From contig PCWO01000020.1 in assembly GCA_002796205.1 (NCBI GenBank), forward strand, positions 1 through 21,187: a DNA stretch of 21,187 nucleotides, read 5' to 3'. Positions 19,161 through 21,187 of this stretch are shown here, piece after piece; within the stretch, counting starts at the first letter, position 1, and each line of letters begins with the position of its first letter. The DNA is from Candidatus Liptonbacteria bacterium CG11_big_fil_rev_8_21_14_0_20_35_14 (GTDB lineage Bacteria > Patescibacteriota > Minisyncoccia > UBA6257 > XYB1-36-10). The notes under the pieces were generated by a model. The model searched no databases, had not been told where the DNA came from, and saw only the letters and a list, made by a program, of their open reading frames with translations. Position numbers and translations under genes: made by a program.

Positions 19161-21187
19161 ATGAAAACTTTAGTTGTAATAGACGCAAATTCTTTGATAA
19201 ATAGAACTTATTATGCCTTACCGCCTTTTACAAATAGTAAGGGGGAGCCAACGGGGGCTTTGTATGGACTAGCTAATATATTGTTAAAAATGTTTAACGA
19301 AAGAGAGATTGATTATGTGATGGCTTGTTTTGATCGGCCGGAGGAATTGATTCGTAAACAGGTGTATAAAGATTATAAGGCGCAAAGAGGTAAGGCTGAT
19401 GATGAGCTGGTGGCGCAACTGATTAGAGCCAAGGATTTATTTCGGGTGTTTGGGGTCAAGAGTTTTGAGATGGCTGGATATGAGGCGGATGATTTGATTG
19501 GGACGGCCGTTAAAAAATTTGTATCTCATGATTTAAGGGTAATTATTTTAACCGGAGATTTGGATGCAACTCAACTGGTTAATGATGCAGAAAATATAGT
19601 GGTTGAGAGTTTTAAAAAAGGTATAAGCGAGATAGTTTTATATGATGAGAGCGAGGTATTTAAAAAATTTGGAGTGAGGCCGGACCAGATTACTGATTAT
19701 AAAGGGTTGGTTGGGGATTTATCGGATAATATAAAGGGTGTGCCGGGAGTGGGGCCTAAAACGGCGCAGGCTTTAATAAATGAGTTTCAGTCTATTGAGA
19801 GGATTTATGAAAATATGACTGATGATAAAAAATTTAATAAGGTGCGTGATTTTAAAGAGGAGGCCATAAGCTCAAAAAAGTTAGCGACAATTGATGGGGA
19901 TGTGCCAATTTCTTTAGGGAAGTTAGATGATTTAAAACCGAGTAAAATTCCGAATAAGGAGTTAATAGAGTTTGCTTCGGAGTTGGGATTTAATAGTTTA
20001 TTAAATAGAATGGGGGCGACTCAAAATAATGAGGAGGAAAAAGATTTAGAGGACGAGGAGGAGATGGATATTTCTAAGGTTGATTTTATTGTATCTAAAA
20101 AAGATTTTAAAAAAAATAATAATTTAAAGGTAGGTTTTGATTTAAAGAAAAAGGCTTGGCAAGGATTAGGGGGGCCGTATTTTGATTTAGGGATAGCTTT
20201 TTGGCTGATAGATTCGGATGTGCAAAATTATAGTCCGGAATATGCCTTTAAGCGTTTTTTAAAAAAAGATTTAGAGGAGAACGAGGAGAGTTTAAAAAAA
20301 GCTTATGTTTTTACTTTAAATAAATTAAAGAGTAATAATTTATGGCATGTTTTTAATGATATAGAGATGCCACTCTTGCCAGTATTGGCCGAGATGGAGG
20401 AGGAGGGTATATATGTAAATCAAAAAAAATTAAAGGAGTTAACCGAGGAAACAAAAAAAATTGTTTTAAAAATTGAGAAAGATATTTATAAAATTTCAGG
20501 GGTAAATTTTAATATTAGATCCCCGAAACAGTTAGGGGATGTTTTGTTTAAAGATTTAGGAATAAGTGTAAAGAAAATTAAAAAAACCTCGGGGGGATCT
20601 TATTCTACAAATTATGATAATTTAATAAAAATTAAAGATGAGCACGCGGTAATTCCTTTAGTGTTGGAGTATAGAGAAATTTTTAAGGTGTTATCGACAT
20701 ATCTAGAGCCGACATTAGAGTTTTTGAGGATAGATGAGAGACTACACACGACTTATGTGCAGACGGGTTCGGCGACCGGAAGATTGTCTAGTGAAAATCC
20801 TAATTTACAAAACATACCGCAGGGAACGAAGTTGTCTAAAAAATTTAGAGAAACATTTGAGGCCTCAAAAGGTAAGGTTTTTTTAGCGTTTGATTATTCA
20901 CAGATGGAGCTAAGAATACTGGCGTCGGTGGCTAATGATAAAAAAATGATAGAGGCTTTTAGAGAAGGGAGAGATATTCATACCGAGACAGCGAGCCATA
21001 TTTTTAAGGTAGAGCCGGATAAAGTTGATCGGGAAATGCGTCGCATGGCTAAGGTTTTAAATTTTGGAATTGTGTATGGCATGGGTTCAATGGCTTATGC
21101 GCAATCGGCGGGAATTAGTAGGGCAGAGGCAAAAAAACATATTGAGGATTATTTTATAGAATTTAAAGCTATAAAAAAATGGCACGA
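19161..21187 (+). CDS. polA: DNA polymerase I, 3' end beyond window
   Basis: Repair and Okazaki-fragment polymerase. 675 residues are visible with no stop. The 5'-nuclease domain (1-~290) has VVIDANSLINRTYYAL, FDRP (57-60), YEADDLIG (107-114), TGDLDATQL (131-139) and the helix-hairpin-helix GVPGVGPKTAQAL (193-205). A very acidic linker (290-303) leads to a shortened 3'-5' exonuclease region (~305-400) that lacks the usual DxE/D catalytic motifs, so proofreading is probably absent, as in Taq polymerase. The polymerase domain starts at ~400. It shows TGSATGRLSSENPNLQNIP (535-553), motif A DYSQMELRI (578-586) and the O-helix RRMAKVLNFGIVYG (627-640). Motif C lies past the window edge. There is no Shine-Dalgarno motif. 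Confidence 0.96.
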   Translation, partial: MKTLVVIDANSLINRTYYALPPFTNSKGEPTGALYGLANILLKMFNEREIDYVMACFDRPEELIRKQVYKDYKAQRGKADDELVAQLIRAKDLFRVFGVKSFEMAGYEADDLIGTAVKKFVSHDLRVIILTGDLDATQLVNDAENIVVESFKKGISEIVLYDESEVFKKFGVRPDQITDYKGLVGDLSDNIKGVPGVGPKTAQALINEFQSIERIYENMTDDKKFNKVRDFKEEAISSKKLATIDGDVPISLGKLDDLKPSKIPNKELIEFASELGFNSLLNRMGATQNNEEEKDLEDEEEMDISKVDFIVSKKDFKKNNNLKVGFDLKKKAWQGLGGPYFDLGIAFWLIDSDVQNYSPEYAFKRFLKKDLEENEESLKKAYVFTLNKLKSNNLWHVFNDIEMPLLPVLAEMEEEGIYVNQKKLKELTEETKKIVLKIEKDIYKISGVNFNIRSPKQLGDVLFKDLGISVKKIKKTSGGSYSTNYDNLIKIKDEHAVIPLVLEYREIFKVLSTYLEPTLEFLRIDERLHTTYVQTGSATGRLSSENPNLQNIPQGTKLSKKFRETFEASKGKVFLAFDYSQMELRILASVANDKKMIEAFREGRDIHTETASHIFKVEPDKVDREMRRMAKVLNFGIVYGMGSMAYAQSAGISRAEAKKHIEDYFIEFKAIKKWH

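Noticed and set aside
1..21187. rRNA or tRNA genes, insertion sequences, prophage
   Set aside because: No tRNA-like cloverleaf with conserved TTCGA, rRNA signature, transposase or phage gene was recognised on either strand.

Overview
The window is a compact, low-GC (visibly AT-rich) bacterial chromosome segment. It carries the conserved origin-proximal gene set rpmH-rnpA-yidC-jag, diverging from dnaA-dnaN. UGA is used as a stop (rnpA, tig, clpP-adjacent and ruvB junctions), which excludes the UGA-glycine code of Gracilibacteria/Absconditabacteria. Very short intergenic gaps, ATGA overlaps, slimmed proteins (trigger factor without PPIase, Jag without its N-terminal domain, short YidC, short YebC), a type IV pilus ATPase, a lamin-tail-domain protein and almost no Shine-Dalgarno motifs suggest a Patescibacteria/CPR (Parcubacteria-like) genome. 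This placement is inference, not proven.

Layout. Positions 1-679 hold the 3' end of a MurC-like Mur ligase broken by three single-base deletions; its composition differs from the rest. A cysteine-rich orphan ORF (824-1177) follows, then a 1.3 kb gene-free region (1178-2511). That region contains strong terminators, a candidate ~70-nt small RNA with its own promoter, eight 16-bp parS-like palindromes (1615-2080), DnaA-box matches (best pair 2234-2271), an AT-rich stretch, and a branched inverted repeat abutting a consensus promoter. I read it as the probable origin/centromere region. Next is the operon nusA-ppa-tig-clpP (2512-5923), converging on jag-yidC-rnpA-rpmH (5965-7565, minus strand), with dnaA, dnaN, an acidic miniprotein and a class A PBP on the plus strand to 13043.

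The second half has yebC-ruvC (minus), a glycine-zipper lipoprotein (minus, with a perfect sigma70-type promoter and strong SD), a PilB/GspE ATPase, then ruvB-LTD protein-tsaE as an overlapping operon, and polA running off the right edge. Two long-stem structured elements of ~150 and ~137 nt sit just upstream of ruvB and polA.

The genes form a housekeeping core: replication initiation and elongation (DnaA, DnaN, PolA), recombination (RuvB, RuvC), transcription elongation (NusA), translation/RNA processing (L34, RnpA, TsaE), membrane insertion (YidC, Jag), proteostasis (trigger factor, ClpP) and the envelope (MurC, PBP, lipoprotein, pilus motor). The most interesting signals are the parS/NBS-like palindrome array beside DnaA boxes, the two structured elements, the candidate sRNA, and a run of genes whose best promoters put the transcription start almost on the ATG (leaderless mRNAs).
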